64,000 nucleotides of DNA from Panicum virgatum. Its lineage: Eukaryota; Streptophyta; Magnoliopsida; Poales; Poaceae. Made by a program: the position numbers and the translations under genes. Positions 25,553 to 38,974 of this stretch are shown here, piece after piece. The notes under the pieces were generated by a model. The model was not told the origin of the DNA, did not search any database, and saw nothing but the letters and a program-made list of their open reading frames with translations. Location of the stretch: positions 52,482,951-52,546,950 of the forward strand of contig NC_053138.1 in NCBI RefSeq assembly GCF_016808335.1. Direction: 5' to 3'. Within the stretch, counting starts at the first letter, position 1. Each line of letters opens with the position of its first letter.

Positions 25553-28500
25553 TATGCCGACAACACCTATCTGTCGCTGTTAGTGGCGTCGGTATAACTT
25601 TTGCCGACTGACATAGATATACCGACTAACGGTCTGTTGCCCTAGAAAGATATACCGACTGACACTTATTCCCGACAGATGATCTGTTACAATACTTTTG
25701 CCGACTGACAGTGAGTAGCTAATTTTCTTTGCCAACCAACAATCCAACGCTAAGCATCCAGAAAAATAATATAATTAATCTCTTGAATAATACATATCAA
25801 GCACACTTGAATAAAGATATATAGATCATGTTTTCATTTGAAGCCAACAGATATCAAGCATGGAATTGACTAAAATAATAGAGCTCAGAGTTTTCATATG
25901 AACCCAATACATATATAATTGGTTGAACAGCAAAGCTTCATCATAGACATCATTTGTTGTCACAGTGCTAGGTCAAGCTAGCTAGATCATATGTTGGGTT
26001 TGTCACCGGCCACGGTATAAGCAGCAGCCACATTTACAAAATAAGGGGAGCCAGCCTAGATATTCCAAATAAGCACTGCCCAAAATAAAAGTGTCCATGA
26101 GCATAGCCCAAAATAGAAGTCTCCGCCCAAAATAGAAGTCTCCATGAGCACTGATCCACTTGTTGATCAACCATCATGCCACCTCTAAGACCTCCCACCT
26201 GAACAAAGTTAAAGTATGCTGAAAGTTAACTACAGGAACAAAAGCAAGAGTGAAAATTAATCTACAAAACTGCTGGCTGTTGCTGCAGCTAGCTGACACA
26301 GCCTATAAGCCACAATCCAAAGAACTATATACCAGGAGCACAAATGAAAACTTGACTCCTTTTAATGTATCTCCATGGATATAACAGTTTATCTCTAGGA
26401 AATCCAGAATAAAACATAGTTTTGAACAGCTTCTTGTTTACACCATCAAGCATGCTGCATAGCATCTCCTAGAACTACCTGAAATTCAATACAAACAAGC
26501 TGATTTTTAGTTAAGATCAAATTACATATACAACACACATTATATGAACCAAGTCATGACAAAAATAAAAGAAGTAAATTATGTGTGTAGCATGCTGTCA
26601 TCTACATGAAATTCCTGCAAAACAGTTGGCAAGAATAAAATGAAAGAAGCCCAAGGTAGGACAGATATGATCACGAATTGCAAGATGAACCAAACATTGC
26701 AAGACTCAAATGCACAAAAGACTAATGCCATGGTGCTTTTGAGCTGAGAGCTACATTTTTGCGAGGCTACTAAACTAATAAGCTGCAAGCAACCTATAGA
26801 TCATATATACCTGCATTCAAGATCTATCTAATCACTTATCTTTTTAGATAGTATGACATTCAAGATCTATTTATTATCCTATTGTGTCCAGAAGCAAGAA
26901 GGTGGGTACTGGGTAGCTGGATCATTTGTTCACCATTAGGAGAGGGTATGCAAATATAACAACACTACATCAGACAATATTCCTCATGTCTGGTCTGGCG
27001 ATTGATGGCCTGATGAGTAATAAACACTGACAGTTAAAGTTGCAGATATAGAGTCCTAATATGAAATGGTAAAGGTAAGAGCAAAGATAGATTTAGAGTA
27101 ACCATAATAAATGATAAAGGATATTCCACAGTAGTTAAGTTACATACCTCTAAGGTAAGTTGCAGATATATGTTTTGGTATTATACTAACCATATTAGTT
27201 CAATTTCAAAACAAAGAAAACTGCGTAGCACAATTTTGTTGACACTCATACAAGCTCTAGCCAATTTCTCTCATCTTGCTATACAGTAGTTAAGAAGTGG
27301 ATGTTATCTCATTGCATTTATAATTTACATCTTAAAGTGATTCCTAAAGTAGTATGCAAGCACATATTGCCTAGTAAAAGAGTCAATTATTGGTAACATT
27401 TTAAATTTCAGTATAGGGCAATCAGAATATATGTCCATGGGGGCACAAACACAAGAAGGGCAATCCCAGAAGTCGGTGCAAATGAATGAAATCAGCTATA
27501 AATGTCAGATTTTTCAAAAAGGAAATGACAAAAATGAAGTTACAGCAGCAGTTCCATCTTACTCCTCCAGCACATGCTTAGTGCCATCAAGTTCAATGTC
27601 ATCTTCATTGGTGGCAGCTGCAACAAGAGGGATGGATGTCTGTGAGAATGGAACAAATTAACTAGAAGTACCAGCTATCCATCACAAATGAATTAGCAGA
27701 AAGCAATAGAAGTTACGGCAAATTCTGTGCTTTGTGCACTTGAGAAAGAAAGAAGAGATGCAAAGGGGCAAATAATATCATCGCACCTATGCTCATCCTA
27801 AACTGAATTCCAAAAGATACACTGATTTTCCTGCAACATGACGATAGTGATACAATTGATGAATAGCCTTAAGTTTGTAACACAAAGCAAAGGTGTCTAC
27901 CAGTTCATCAAGGAGGAGGCAACTTCACCAACACACAATTTGTCAGATCCACATAGCAAGGAAGGGGATGGCTCAAGGGAGGGCACATGGCGTACATCTA
28001 CCTTGAGCGGCTGGCAGCTTGTTTGCTCTCCGCCGGCCGGCAGCATGGGTTGCGACGCGACGCGGGTCCTATTTGGTGGTGGCAGGCGGCGTAGGCCCTC
28101 TACGGTGGGGGCGCCGCAGGGCCCCGACATCGAGGGGCCTCTTCGGTTGCAGCGGCCAGCAGCGCATGGCTCCTTGGGCCGGCGGCAGCGCGGGGCTCCA
28201 TCGGCCGGCAGTGTCGCAGGGCCACGGCGGCGGCCGGCAGCGCATGGCTCCTTCGGCCAGAGCCGGCGCGAGGCTCCTTCGGCCGTCCGCGCAGTAGGGC
28301 AATGGTGCCAAGGGGCCTCAACGGCGACCGGCGGCGAGGGGCTTCTTCGGCCGGTGGCAGCGCGGGGCCATGGCCCTTGGTGAGCATCGACGGTGGCTGT
28401 AGAGTGAGGGGCTCAGGACAAGCTAGGGTTCGAGCTGCAAACATATCCTGGGCGGTTGGCTTCGGTCATGGGCCTTTTGCCCAAGGCCCAGTATGACAAT

Positions 28501-28709
28501 GCCGACAGATAGTTGGATCTAATTTTCAGTTTTTGCCGACTGATCATTCAACGCTATAAGTAAATATTTGTACCGACTCATACTCGGTCGGGAAATATTG
28601 AAATACCGACAGATTGTTGGTTAGAACTTTTTACCGACCGATGGTTCATCAGTATTTATCTACTTATAGCGACTGATGTCTGATGGGATATTGGGGCTGT
28701 GGTATAGTG
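25553..28709. other. interior and right arm of element B
   Basis: Mostly AT-rich. A GC-rich block at about 28015-28445 could be a 5' exon read on the minus strand, with a donor-like CAAGGTAGATG at its end, but its arginine/proline/alanine-rich translation has no recognisable domain. Subterminal CCGACTGA/CCGACAGA repeats occupy 25553-25740 and 28500-28709. Confidence 0.4.
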
Positions 28710-28712
28710 TAT

Positions 28713-29593
28713 TTTAATTAAGTCTACAACATTAATTCCACTGTTATAATTGAACCAGTTCGTGCTAGTATCAGTAATTTCCATCACAAATATCCCTCTG
28801 ATTAATATTTGTCAATGTGAATTTCTGCTAGTTTCAGTAGTTTCCATCACAAATACAAATATTGTCCTCTGATTAATATTTGACAATGTGCTCTTTTCAT
28901 GTTAGGATGAAATGGAACAAGGGACAAACAGTGAGAAGAGATTGGAAATTTGAATGCAAATGCTAGAATATTTGATGTTTTTGTTTCTAGTGTTGCTTTT
29001 GATGCAAGATGAATGTAACTTGCATGTAAATTTTGAGGTGCTTCTCAATGTAAATCATATGATATTGTATTTGATTTGATGCTGTGGTAAATGGTCTTAC
29101 AATTTTGGTATATAGGGCTGTAATGACTATTCTAATAAAAGGGTTGAAATTAGGCCCAATTTGGTGGCCCACTCTGAATTGGGCCCATCCACTTGTGGGT
29201 TGTGCTGCTGATGTCACTTGCCACGTCACGTGCGATTGCCACATCACTTTCCACATCATTGCCACATCATCAGCCATGTCATCATTACTATCCACGTCAT
29301 CGTCAAGTCAACAGCCACATCATCCTTCATGTCACCATTGTGTGACATGACAATTGAATCTGTGACCAAAATTATACTATTCGTGATGTTAATTTTCGTC
29401 ATAGAAAACGGGCTTGGGTTGGGCTTCGGGGGCTCGGGGACATTCCATGACGGTTTTAAAATGTCATGGATCAAGCAATCTATGACGAAAATTTAAGGAA
29501 CGTCACGAGGTGTGATCTGTGACGCTCAATACATGACGTTAAGTGATCTGTGATGAAATTCAATCGTCATGGATCAACAGATTTTTTGTAGTG
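28713..29593. other. right arm of element A1
   Basis: Non-coding. It contains a short tandem repeat (TTTCCATCACAAATA plus CTCTGATTAATATTTG, twice between about 28765 and 28895), a CCACATCAT/CCACGTCA-rich stretch, and the subterminal CGTCATAG arm that closely parallels 25310-25549 of A2. Confidence 0.7.
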
Positions 29594-29675
29594 ATATAGT
29601 CGATACACTAGTCCATACAATATATAGTCCATACACTAGTTGAAGTGCAAACTTGCATATAGTCCAAAGCTCATG

Positions 29676-32441
29676 CTACTCACGGGGCAGACGACGGCGG
29701 CGGCGGCACCGACCACGGCGAAGGCTGCGAGTAGCGCTGCGTGAAAGCCATCCACACTGCTGCGGCGTTCTGTTGAGGCGACATTTCTTGATTGACTGGC
29801 CCATCATTGGACGCCGCCGACTGAGGCTGCACATAATTATTGAAGATATTATGTGTGTTAGCCACCACAATGATGATTAAGCTTGCCAGCTCAATTATTG
29901 TCTCATGATCACATACATCTCTAATTTGAACTATATTTTGTTACACAATTGCTCCAGAACGATTGGACCTGCTCAAACACAACCCAAAGGACATTCCGGC
30001 AAAAACCCAAGTTCTAGCACAAGCAGCTCCTATACAAGAAAAAAAAACTGCAAAGCCCTGCCACGACTGCTGGAAGCAGCATACTGAGACCACGGAAGTA
30101 GAGCCACTGCTGTTTCTAAGCGCCAGTCGGCATCACCAAAAACCGCACTTCACCACCGCCCGCGAACTTCACCGCACTTTTCTTAAGCTGAGGTAGTTAT
30201 TAGTTCAAAGCTACATCATATTGAGCAGAATGCCCAATAATGCCTATCTTTGTTACTTAAGGTATGTTATCCCAAAGTAATCAATGCAACTCACTAAGAT
30301 TTAATTTAGCCTTTAGCTCTATGTCATGCTAATTCCTAAGTCTGTAGCTCTAAGTCTTTAGCTATAAGTCATGCTAGAGTTTGCTATCATTCGAATTGCT
30401 AAATCACTATGATAAATGAAACTAGAAGAATGTGAAGTCACTCACAGGAGTAGGAGTAGCTCCACGATCAGGAAGAGGAGCTCTATGTGAATGGAGGCGG
30501 CGAAAGACCCGTCATCGAGCCCATAGTCTGCATGTACTGAAGAGCCTGATCCAGCTTCTGGCGGTCGGCCTCCTGTGCTTGTTGAAACTCTCGCTGCATC
30601 ATCTCCCGCTCGGCCTGCCACTTCGCCTCCTGCTCCTCCTGCTGTGCTTGGAGCTGTGCTTGGAACTCAACTTGCATTTGGGCCTACAATATGTTATTAA
30701 ATGGTTAGAATTCAAAACAAACATCTTTAACAATCAAGGAAAGACGAATGAAATAGAAATAACCTTCAGTTCCGCTAGCTGCATCTCTGTAGTGTTTGGC
30801 CGTGGGCGTATGGCCGGTCTTGAGCTGGTGCTCCTAGCTCAAATCTACGCGAGAGTGGGAGTACTGGCCGTGTAGATTACGTTGTCGCCGATCCAGTACC
30901 GGCCATGCTTCTTACCTCGTCCCACCCTCATGACGATTTCTCCATCAATGGGCCCCATGCTCGGATCGAACTCCGGCCCATGGACCTCCGTTGCCATCGA
31001 GTTGTATTGACTGAGGCGGCTATGGGCGGTCGCATTGCTGTACGCTTCTAGAGGGGCATTAGGGTTGTAGGTGACATCGGATGTCGCCTTCCCCATGTGG
31101 GCCAAAGCCCACGCCTTGATCGGGGGGCAAGGCTCGCCTCCATGTGACGCCGACTGCAAAAAAAACGAAGATGATTACAAATTATGTACGGTTGAGCATT
31201 AAAATGAAGAAATGAATTCACGTACCCATCTGGCCACGTATTGTTGTAGGTGACTGTTGCCCTGTTGGTGCGGTGCACCTGGCATCATCAAACGCCGCTG
31301 CCGGCAAGACTCATGCATCTCCACTCAACCTTCCGCATACCACCTGTCGATTATCATGTCCCAGCACTGATCATTCCCGGCTAACCACCAAGGAATCAGC
31401 TGCACGTCAAACATGACATATAAGAAGATGAACTATAGCATACTTCATTTTAGCAAGAAGTCAATTATAATAATATTGTAAATTTACCATCATATATTGT
31501 TCCCGAGTCAGCCTGAGGTTTCGTACAGCCCCTTTGTTGGTCTTCACTTTTTCAATGCGATGTTTGTAATCACAATTGGCCTGGATGTGTGCCTCGTAGA
31601 GCATATCCACCACCAGCTTGTGACAGGCCGTGTTTGCCACCTCGCGCGCCACGGTCATCATTCCCTCCTCGCACCTATAGAAATCATGCACATGATGATG
31701 AACGAAGCCATTATATCAAGAATGTCCAATTAATGATATGTATTGACAATTATAGTGCATACAGGACTTACCCACAGTTCCTGCAACACCCGCTATGCCT
31801 TGCTCGCAAAGCACCTGCCTTCCCGGTCCGGTCTATCGATGGCTTGGATGTAGTGCTCCCAAGCTGAAGACGACCGTCAATCTTGATGCATCCAGGGTAG
31901 TGGTCCTTGCAAAGCAAGCCCAGAATGCCATTAGGGATGCGTTTGTGAACACCTGGAATGACGATTACAAAGTTCCTGCCAAAAATATTTGTGTAAAATT
32001 GGAATTGAAATATGTAAGTACGAAACGTAATGAAATCGGCTAAAGTTACTAAACTTTTACCGTCCGGCTGAATAATCGGCCGTTGCTCGAGCGGTATAGG
32101 TCGGTTCGGGAGACGAACGGGGCCTCACTAGAGGCCTCCTCCTCCTGGTCCTGCCCGTCCTCCTGGTCCTCCTCCTCTGGCTCCTCCTCCTGCTGCTGCA
32201 GCGGCTCCTCCTCCTCCTCAAGCGAGGGTGACCTCGCGCGAGGCCCCCTCGTCCTCCTGCTGCTCCTCCTCGTCGTCCGTGACGTGCCAGCGTCCTCAGC
32301 TGGTGGAGGCACCAACGTACTTGCCTCACCCCTCCTCCTCCTTGTCCTCCCTCTAGCTGTCTGGGAGGACTCACCTGTCCCAGCAACTCTACGCAGCACG
32401 GCCTCCAACGACTGCATCATACCTCCGCCGCACCCCACCAT
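29676..32441 (-). pseudogene. CACTA accessory protein (Transposase_24-like), element C
   Basis: Read on the minus strand, coding pieces fall in family order. Acidic, low-complexity N-terminus: 32441 to about 32061, with a GTAAAAG donor. NFVIVIPGVHKRIPNGIL segment: about 31978-31770. Next segment: 31691-31461. LIPWWLAGNDQCWDMIIDRW segment: about 31410-31220. GKATSDVTYNP...IVMRVGRGKKHGRYW core: 31159-30845. Glutamine/glutamate coiled coil: 30677-30483. Proline-rich tail: 29868-29676. This is the protein that binds subterminal repeats in CACTA families (known of the family). A TGA interrupts the segment near 31318, where the family usually has tryptophan, so the gene is called broken. Exon borders are partly inferred. 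Confidence 0.7.
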
Positions 32442-32630
32442 CTATCACCTGAAATTAAAAGGGGCAAACCAATCAGAACATGTATTAGAAATTAATTAAT
32501 GCAAGTAGTAAAAAAATAAACATAATCCGAACATGTATTACAAATTAATTGTTGCAAGTAGTAAAAAACAAACATAATTAGAACAAGTGACCACCTGATA
32601 TAATTGTTGCAAATACGGATCTTACATGTA

Positions 32631-35600
32631 TTAGAAATACTCTTCAAGATCGGGATTAGTTGGATCGTAAGTCTCATCATCGCTATCACGTCCGTCGATA
32701 TCATCAATGGCGTGCTCCAAAGGAGGAATGCTTTCATCATCACTGTCATTGCCTAAACGTAATCGCTCAAGTAATTCCAAGTCCTTCGCATTATGAACCT
32801 CATCCCCGGCATCCTCATGAACAAAACTTTCATTGTCTACTTCCATTCCGATCGCTTCGGTTAAATCTATTTGGAAACTCCCTTGTAGCCCATCTTCTTG
32901 AAAGAACTCTCCTGCATATGTGTTTGGGTCTATGTTGTAATCTTTATTGTTCGGGACAGGTAGTTTACCGTGAGGGGACACCTTATACACAACATCCTAG
33001 CCCTTGAGACGATTGTCGGTTTGGCACGGGTATGACAGATAATAAACTTGTGTCGCCTGTTGAGCTACAACATACACATCGTCTCCTGGGTACACGGATG
33101 ACCTTTGAATTCCGACTAGCCCAATATTCGGGGTACGTCTCACAGCTTGAGGATCAAACCAATGACATTTGAATATGATAGGTTTCAGAGGTACGAACCC
33201 ATGAAACGACAGTTCGTATATTTCTTCAAGTGTTCCATAGTACTCGAGCCCATCGTCTCCTGGCGTAAAAACTCCGGTATTTGTTGTTCTTCGATTGGGC
33301 CGAATCTGCTCATGCTTTGTTGTGTGAAAGCGATATCCATTCACGTCATAAGCTCCAAATGACTTGACCCTATAGGCACAGCCATTGGCAACCTGCTGCA
33401 ACTCGGCACTCATAGACGCATCGTTTTGTGCCTGCAAGTTCGTCATATTATTTGCACGTACAAGCAACTTGTCATGCCATATACTACAAATGAGCTGAAT
33501 TGGACATTACCTTCTGTTTGAACCAAGAAATGAAATCAGGCCTTCCATTTCCCATGCCCTGTCTAGGTAGGGTCTCAGTTTCATGGAGGCTAGGCACCCT
33601 TGATCGATGCCAGAATTCCATATGAAATTCTCTGTACAAAAGACGAACGATAGGGTTCGATGCAGAAAAGGGAAATGACTTGAGAACTAAATGAATGCTA
33701 AGAACTTACTCTATGTAGGGCAAAACTTTGGAAATGTTGGTCAACACATATAGCATGATAGCACGCCACTCTTGAATATCCAAGGTCTTGATGGTTGCAG
33801 CACTTGCACTTCCGAGTTGGCCTCGAAAAAGGCTCAGGGTGGAGTTAGATTCCACAGTATTGTAACAAGGGAGTGGATTGTGGACGCTATGAAGGTTGTC
33901 AGCATAGTTTTTTGATGTGAAGTTTCATACCTCCTCCAGAATATATATCTCTGCGATGGAAGCTTCAATTTTATATTTATTTTTACATTTAGTTCTAAGT
34001 ATCTTTTGACATCTCTTAATTGAATAGCACCAACGGTGCTGCACGAGCCCACCCATTCGTGCCTCATACAATAGGTGCAAAATCATATGCTGCATCGGAT
34101 TGAAAAGGCCGGGTGGAAAAAATCTTCTCCAGCTTACAGAGCAACACAGGCGCCATTCTTTTCATTTCTTCAACTACTTTTAGAAATAACTCCTTAGCAC
34201 AAAGCTGGCGGAAGAAAAAGCTCAACTCTGCCAGCACTTGCCAGATTTGATCAGGGTGGTAGCCTAGAACCATAACTGGAAGTAGCCGCTCGATCCATAT
34301 ATGGTAGTCATGACTCTTGAGCCCGTTGATTCGCATAGTGGTCAAGTTCAATCCCCTCCTCAGATTCGCCGCATACCCATCAGGAAACATCAAGGTTTGG
34401 GACCATTCTAGGACTTCTCTCCTCTGGGGTCTCGTCAGAACGAAATCGGCCTTAGGCTTTCTCCACGCCTTGCCTGATCCGGGAGGCCTCATTTCTAGCT
34501 TTGGTCTATCGCATAACGTTGCCTGATCCACTCTGGCCTTAACATTATTCTTTTGTCTTATTTGAAATGTCCATGATTGTTCCGAACAATGCCTCGCCGA
34601 CATATGCTGCATCGGATTGAAAAAGCTGGGTGGAAAAAATCTTCTCCAGCTTACAGAGCAACACAAGCGCCATTCTTTCTATTTCTTCCACCACTTTTAG
34701 AAATAACTCCTTAGCACAAAGCTGGCGGAAGAAAAAGCTCAACTCTGCCAGCACTTGCCAGATTTGATCAGGGAGGTAGCCTCGAACCATAACTGAAAGT
34801 AGCCGCTCGATCCATATATGGTAGTCATGACTCTTGAGCCCGTTGATTCGCATAGTGGTCAAGTTCACTCCCCTCCTCAGATTCGCCGCATACCCATCAA
34901 GAAACATCAAGGTTTGGAACCATTCTAGGACTTCTCTCCTCTGGGGTCTCGTCAGAACGAAATCGGCCTTAGGCTTTCTGCACGCCTTGCCTGATCCGGG
35001 AGGCCTCGTTTCTAGCTTTGGTCTATCGCATAACGTTGCCTGATCCACTCTGGCCTTAACATTATTCTTTTGTCTTATCTGAAATGTCCATGATTGTTCC
35101 GAACAATGCCTCGCCGACATTCTTTTCGGAGTGCATCATATCAATGTTATGTGGAAGAAGAAGGTCAGCCATATAGGGGAGCCTCCACAAGCCCGACTTC
35201 TGCGCCCAAGCATGTTGCTCACCATATCCCACAAAACCCCCACCTTCAGCATTGATCACGAGACCATCTAATTGAGCATGAATGTCGGCACCCGTCATCA
35301 TCTGTGGTGGATGGTCTTTAACATCAACACCTTTCGTAAAGTTCTTATCTCGTCTGAATGGATGGTCAAGAGGTAGGAATTGTCGATGTTTGTCGAACGA
35401 AGAATACTTGCTAGCCTTCCGCAACCAAATGAACATCAATGCTGCCTTGCATACTGGACAAGGGAACTTCCTGTGGACACACCAGCCACAGAATATCCCA
35501 TACGCCAGCAGGTCATGCAGGGAATAGTGGTACCAAATATACATTCTGAAGTTTGTCTTTGTAGCTCGATCGTATGTCCAAACCCCATTGTCCCAAGCAC

Positions 35601-36737
35601 AGAGCAAATCGTCAATCAGGGGCTCCATGTACACACTCATATTATTTCCAGGGTGTCCAAGAATTATCAACGACAAGAATATGTTCTGTTGTTGAAAAAT
35701 AACGCCAGGTAGGAGATTCAGTGGGATAACGAACATGGGCCAACAAGTGTAAGAGGCAGCCGACATTCCATAGGGATTGAAGCCATCTGTCGCCAGCGCA
35801 ACACGTACATTATGAGCCTCCAAAGCTTTGTGATGGTGAATCCCGTCGAAATGGGTCCATGATTGAGCATCGGATGGATGCACAAGCTTATCAGGATTGT
35901 AACGAGTTCCCATTTTGTGCCATGTCATCTGCTTCACGGATTCCTTGGTCATGAACAGATGTTGGATCCTTGGTATGGGCGGCAGGTACCGTAGGACTTT
36001 CACGGGGACCGCGAGCTGCCTCTTCTGACCATCACCAGAGTCTACCTCCACGAACCTAGAGGATTCGCGCTTTGGACAGTACTTTGCTTCAGCGTGTTCT
36101 TTCCTAAATAAGATGCATCCCATGGGATAGGCATGTATCTGTTCATATGGCATCTTCAGTGCACGAAGGAGTTTCTGTGCCTCATACATGCTCTTTGGAA
36201 GAATGTGCCCTTTTGGAAGCATGCTGCCAATAACTTGTAACATAACATCAAAGGCGTCTCGACTTAAGGTAAACTGGGACTTCACGGCCATTAGGCAGCC
36301 AATGGCATCCAGCTGTGAAACCTTGGTATGACTGTGAAGGGGTTGCAGAGCTGCAGCCAACATATCATAGTACGCCTTCATGGTTGCCTCTGGCTCCTCC
36401 TCCTCCCTACGTCCTTCATCAAAGTGTGCTTCATGAAAGTCATCTAACATGTCTGCAACCCCGGCATCAGCATCTTGTTCTTCGATGCGTTGCCTAACGA
36501 CCTCGTCTTGGCTTCGCCATGGTAGGTCCACCGGGTGCAGTCTCTCGTAAATCTATAATTGCAAAGATGATTTGTCATGACTTCGCGTGTTTGTTGACGC
36601 ATGTTTCCACATTTGTTGCACGGACACCAGGTGGTATTGCCTCTTTTGAGCTTTGCAAATGCTCCATCTAAGAAAGCCTCGGTCTTGTCAATCCACTCCC
36701 CGGACAACTGACCCCCACATTTCCATCCAGTATACAT
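32631..36737 (-). pseudogene. TNP2-like CACTA transposase, element C
   Basis: Domains in order on the minus strand: Transpos_assoc type (36737-36530, with WCPCNKCGN), Transposase_21/TNP2 core (36531 to about 35062, with ALATDGFNPYG and FPCPVC), a linker with LTRPQRREVLEW and SHDYHIWIERLL, DUF4218-like (about 34110-33720), and DUF4216 (33467-32997) with an acidic tail to 32631. The protein cuts and joins CACTA ends. Defects: a 517-bp tandem duplication (34084-35117) that is not a multiple of three repeats the linker and shifts the frame; a TAG at 32997-32999 separates DUF4216 from its tail. An ATG 18 bp upstream of the chosen start is followed in frame by a TAG. Not expected to be functional. 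Confidence 0.85.
34084..35117. repeat. 517-bp tandem duplication inside the transposase
   Basis: ATATGCTGCATCGGATTGAA starts at 34084 and again at 34601. The two units run in parallel to GAACAATGCCTCGCCGACAT, differing at scattered single bases. The length is 172 codons plus one base, so the duplication breaks the transposase frame. Confidence 0.9.
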
Positions 36738-37412
36738 CTACGCAAGGTCATCCATCCTCTATCATATCAATGAGTAATATAATATAAAAGATCATCCTTG
36801 CATCTACACGATGTCTACCATTTCTAATAGGTCAAGATAGGTTCTAATCCCACCCGAGAGGATGTGTAGCTGGGGTTGGTTCTCATGCTCTACACCGATC
36901 CGAGGCAGAATTTCAGCAGCACCTCCTCGTTGTTCTCCAAATACATGTCCCGAAAAAGGAGATTGTGTATCCGGAGAACAACGAGGAGATGATGTCGAGA
37001 CTCTATCTTGGATCGGCGTAGACCATGAGAACTAACCCCATCTACGCACCCTATCGGGCTATCCAAAAAACATGGACAATTCGAAACAAATATAGTCATA
37101 CATATGCAAAGATCTGCATATTTCCAACTATATCTCCTTCGAACGGGAGACACCTAAATCGTTTACGTCCTATATGAACATGAGATGGAATGAGGAGCAG
37201 CTTGCACGTCCTCACCTAGAGCTCGAAGGCGGGCGAGTCGATGTCGCGCATGTAGGTGCCGACGCCTTGACGACGGTGTCCAATAAACTCCCCTGCCAAA
37301 ACCAAGACAAAGTTCTGTCACTTCAAGTTTCCAAACCCTGCAAGAAAAAACACGCTCTAAACTAGAGTTCCTGCACATACACACCTATGCGACGACGGCC
37401 AGTTCGACCAGT

Positions 37413-37850
37413 ATGGGGCGGCGGGTGCCGAGTAGCCAGCTCACGGCCGGCCGGGACGCGGGCTCCAAAACACCACGGCGGGACGGCTTGTTAGGGGCGC
37501 CGGCTCAAGGCCGCCCGGGCACGGGCATAGGCACGACGGAGCGCGGGCACAGCAAAGCGGCGGCTCGGCGTGGCGGGCGCACGCGGCGGCACGGCCAGGC
37601 GGCGGCACGGTGCGCACGGCGGAACGGCAAGACGGCGGCTTGGCAAGGCGGCGGCTCGGCGAGGCGGCGACTGGGTGAGCGTGGTGGTTCGGCGAGGCGG
37701 CACGGCGAGGTGGCGGCACGGCGATGCGGGGCTCGGCGAGGTGGCACGGCTTGGCGGCAGATCGGCGAGGCGGCGGCACGGCGAGGCGAGGCGGTGGCAA
37801 GGCGAGGAGGCGGCTTGTCGAGAAAAGTGTGTGTGCAAGGGGCCGGGGTG
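37413..37850. repeat. GC-rich degenerate tandem repeat in element C
   Basis: Strings of GGCGGCACGGCGAGGC-like units with variable spacing. It lies upstream of the transposase (minus strand) and just inside the right subterminal repeats. Open frames in it are low-complexity. Confidence 0.7.
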
Positions 37851-37879
37851 AGAACCATTGCGGCTAAGTGTGGGCCGCC

Positions 37880-38000
37880 CTTTTGCCGTGTGCCCAGATC
37901 CAGGGCACACGGCAAACAACGTCTTTGCTGTGTGCCCCAATCCAAGGCACACGACAAAGTGACTATTTGCCATGTGCCACGATCCAAGGCACACGGCAAA
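37880..38000. repeat. inner right subterminal repeats of element C
   Basis: Three hairpins of TTTGCCGTGTGCC with GGCACACGGCAAA, the same unit as at the left end. Confidence 0.85.
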
Positions 38001-38974
38001 CAAGTTTCTGTTAAATTTAAATTTCACCCAACTAATTCAATTTCAAAAATTATTTTATCAAATTAAATTGAATGACCAATCAAAAAACATTGCCAAATAC
38101 AGTAAACAACTCAGGTTTTATGATTCTAACAAAAAAACTATTATTTCATGCGTTTCCATATCGTGTTTAAACAAATTGTATCAAACAAAACATTTCCATA
38201 TCGTGTTTAAACAAATTTGATTTAACAAAATTTACTGTTTTTGTCTCCCAAAGTGCATAAACATTATGATTTTGATGATTCTCTGAGAAAAAAACATTAT
38301 TTCATGTGGTTATAGCTCAATTTCAATGTATGTTGACATGATATGGTTTAACTGAAAAAAATGAAAATTAATAAATGGATCTGAAAAAATCCCAAATTTT
38401 GCAATCAAGAATCTAAGTACGATATTACATATATAAAATTTTTGGAATTGAAAAATGGATTGGACCATCACTCTGGCTCAAAATATGAAAGATTTCTTCT
38501 CGAGTTCACGAATCTTCTTCGGATATGCTTCTATTACTAAGGACCATACGTCTAACAATTGCGAAACCTACTTAATTTTTTACAATAGCATAAACACAGG
38601 AAATTATTGAATCATGAAAAATTTTAGAATTTTTAGACCTCATATGCTATTTATAAAATTTTAAAATGGTCCAGCCTCATGTTACCGGGCATGGTTCGAG
38701 GAAAAGGATTCTCGATATTACATCCGATTTCATGGATACGACCTCGGAATGGACTCAATGACGTGAATTTGATTTTTGGCTGAATTTTACTACATTTGTC
38801 AAATCAGTTCCAGTTCAAATTGGACTTAATTCTAAGAAATGTGTTTAATGAAATTAAATGACTAAATATAGCAAATAGATTTTAAAAAATACCAGATGTT
38901 AATATCAAGCCCCATATAAAATATATGTATTCCTGAAAAATTTGGGAGTGATAATTTAATTTTTTTCTCCAATA
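38001..38974. other. AT-rich spacer in element C
   Basis: Non-coding AT-rich DNA between the inner and terminal repeat arrays; no foreign termini were found. It contains a short repeat of CATTTCCATATCGTGTTTAAACAAA-like wording at 38150 and 38190. Confidence 0.5.

Larger units (their letters stand above)
19102..28709. mobile_element. CACTA-like element B (CACTATACC family)
   Basis: Termini are CACTATACCACAGCCCC on the left and its exact complement on the right, a perfect 17-bp inverted repeat. TAT flanks both ends (19099-19101 and 28710-28712). Subterminal repeats are of the type TACCGACTGA and CCGACAGA. It is inserted in A1 and is itself split by A2. Its own length is about 3.2 kb with no transposase, so it is non-autonomous. 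Confidence 0.9.
15125..29593. mobile_element. non-autonomous CACTA-like element A1 (CTATGACG family), outer copy
   Basis: It starts AACTACAAGAAATATGGTG, the family terminus CACTACAAGAAAT with its first base changed, and ends TTTTTTGTAGTG. ATA flanks both sides (15122-15124 and 29594-29596). Subterminal repeats are CTATGACGAAAATT and CGTCATAG. Flanking DNA on both sides is the ATACAATAGTCGATAC-type repeat of element C, confirming insertion into C. Without its nested guests it is about 4.9 kb. It has no transposase. It holds tRNA-like modules, an AT-rich block and a gene-like segment. Confidence 0.85.

Noticed and set aside
27838..28445. 181-codon frame and minus-strand frames in element B
   Set aside because: GC-rich sequence giving low-complexity proteins in several frames; no support beyond a possible splice donor.
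37413..38066. 217-codon frame in element C
   Set aside because: It spans GC-rich repeats and TTTGCCGTGTGCC subterminal repeats; not a protein.
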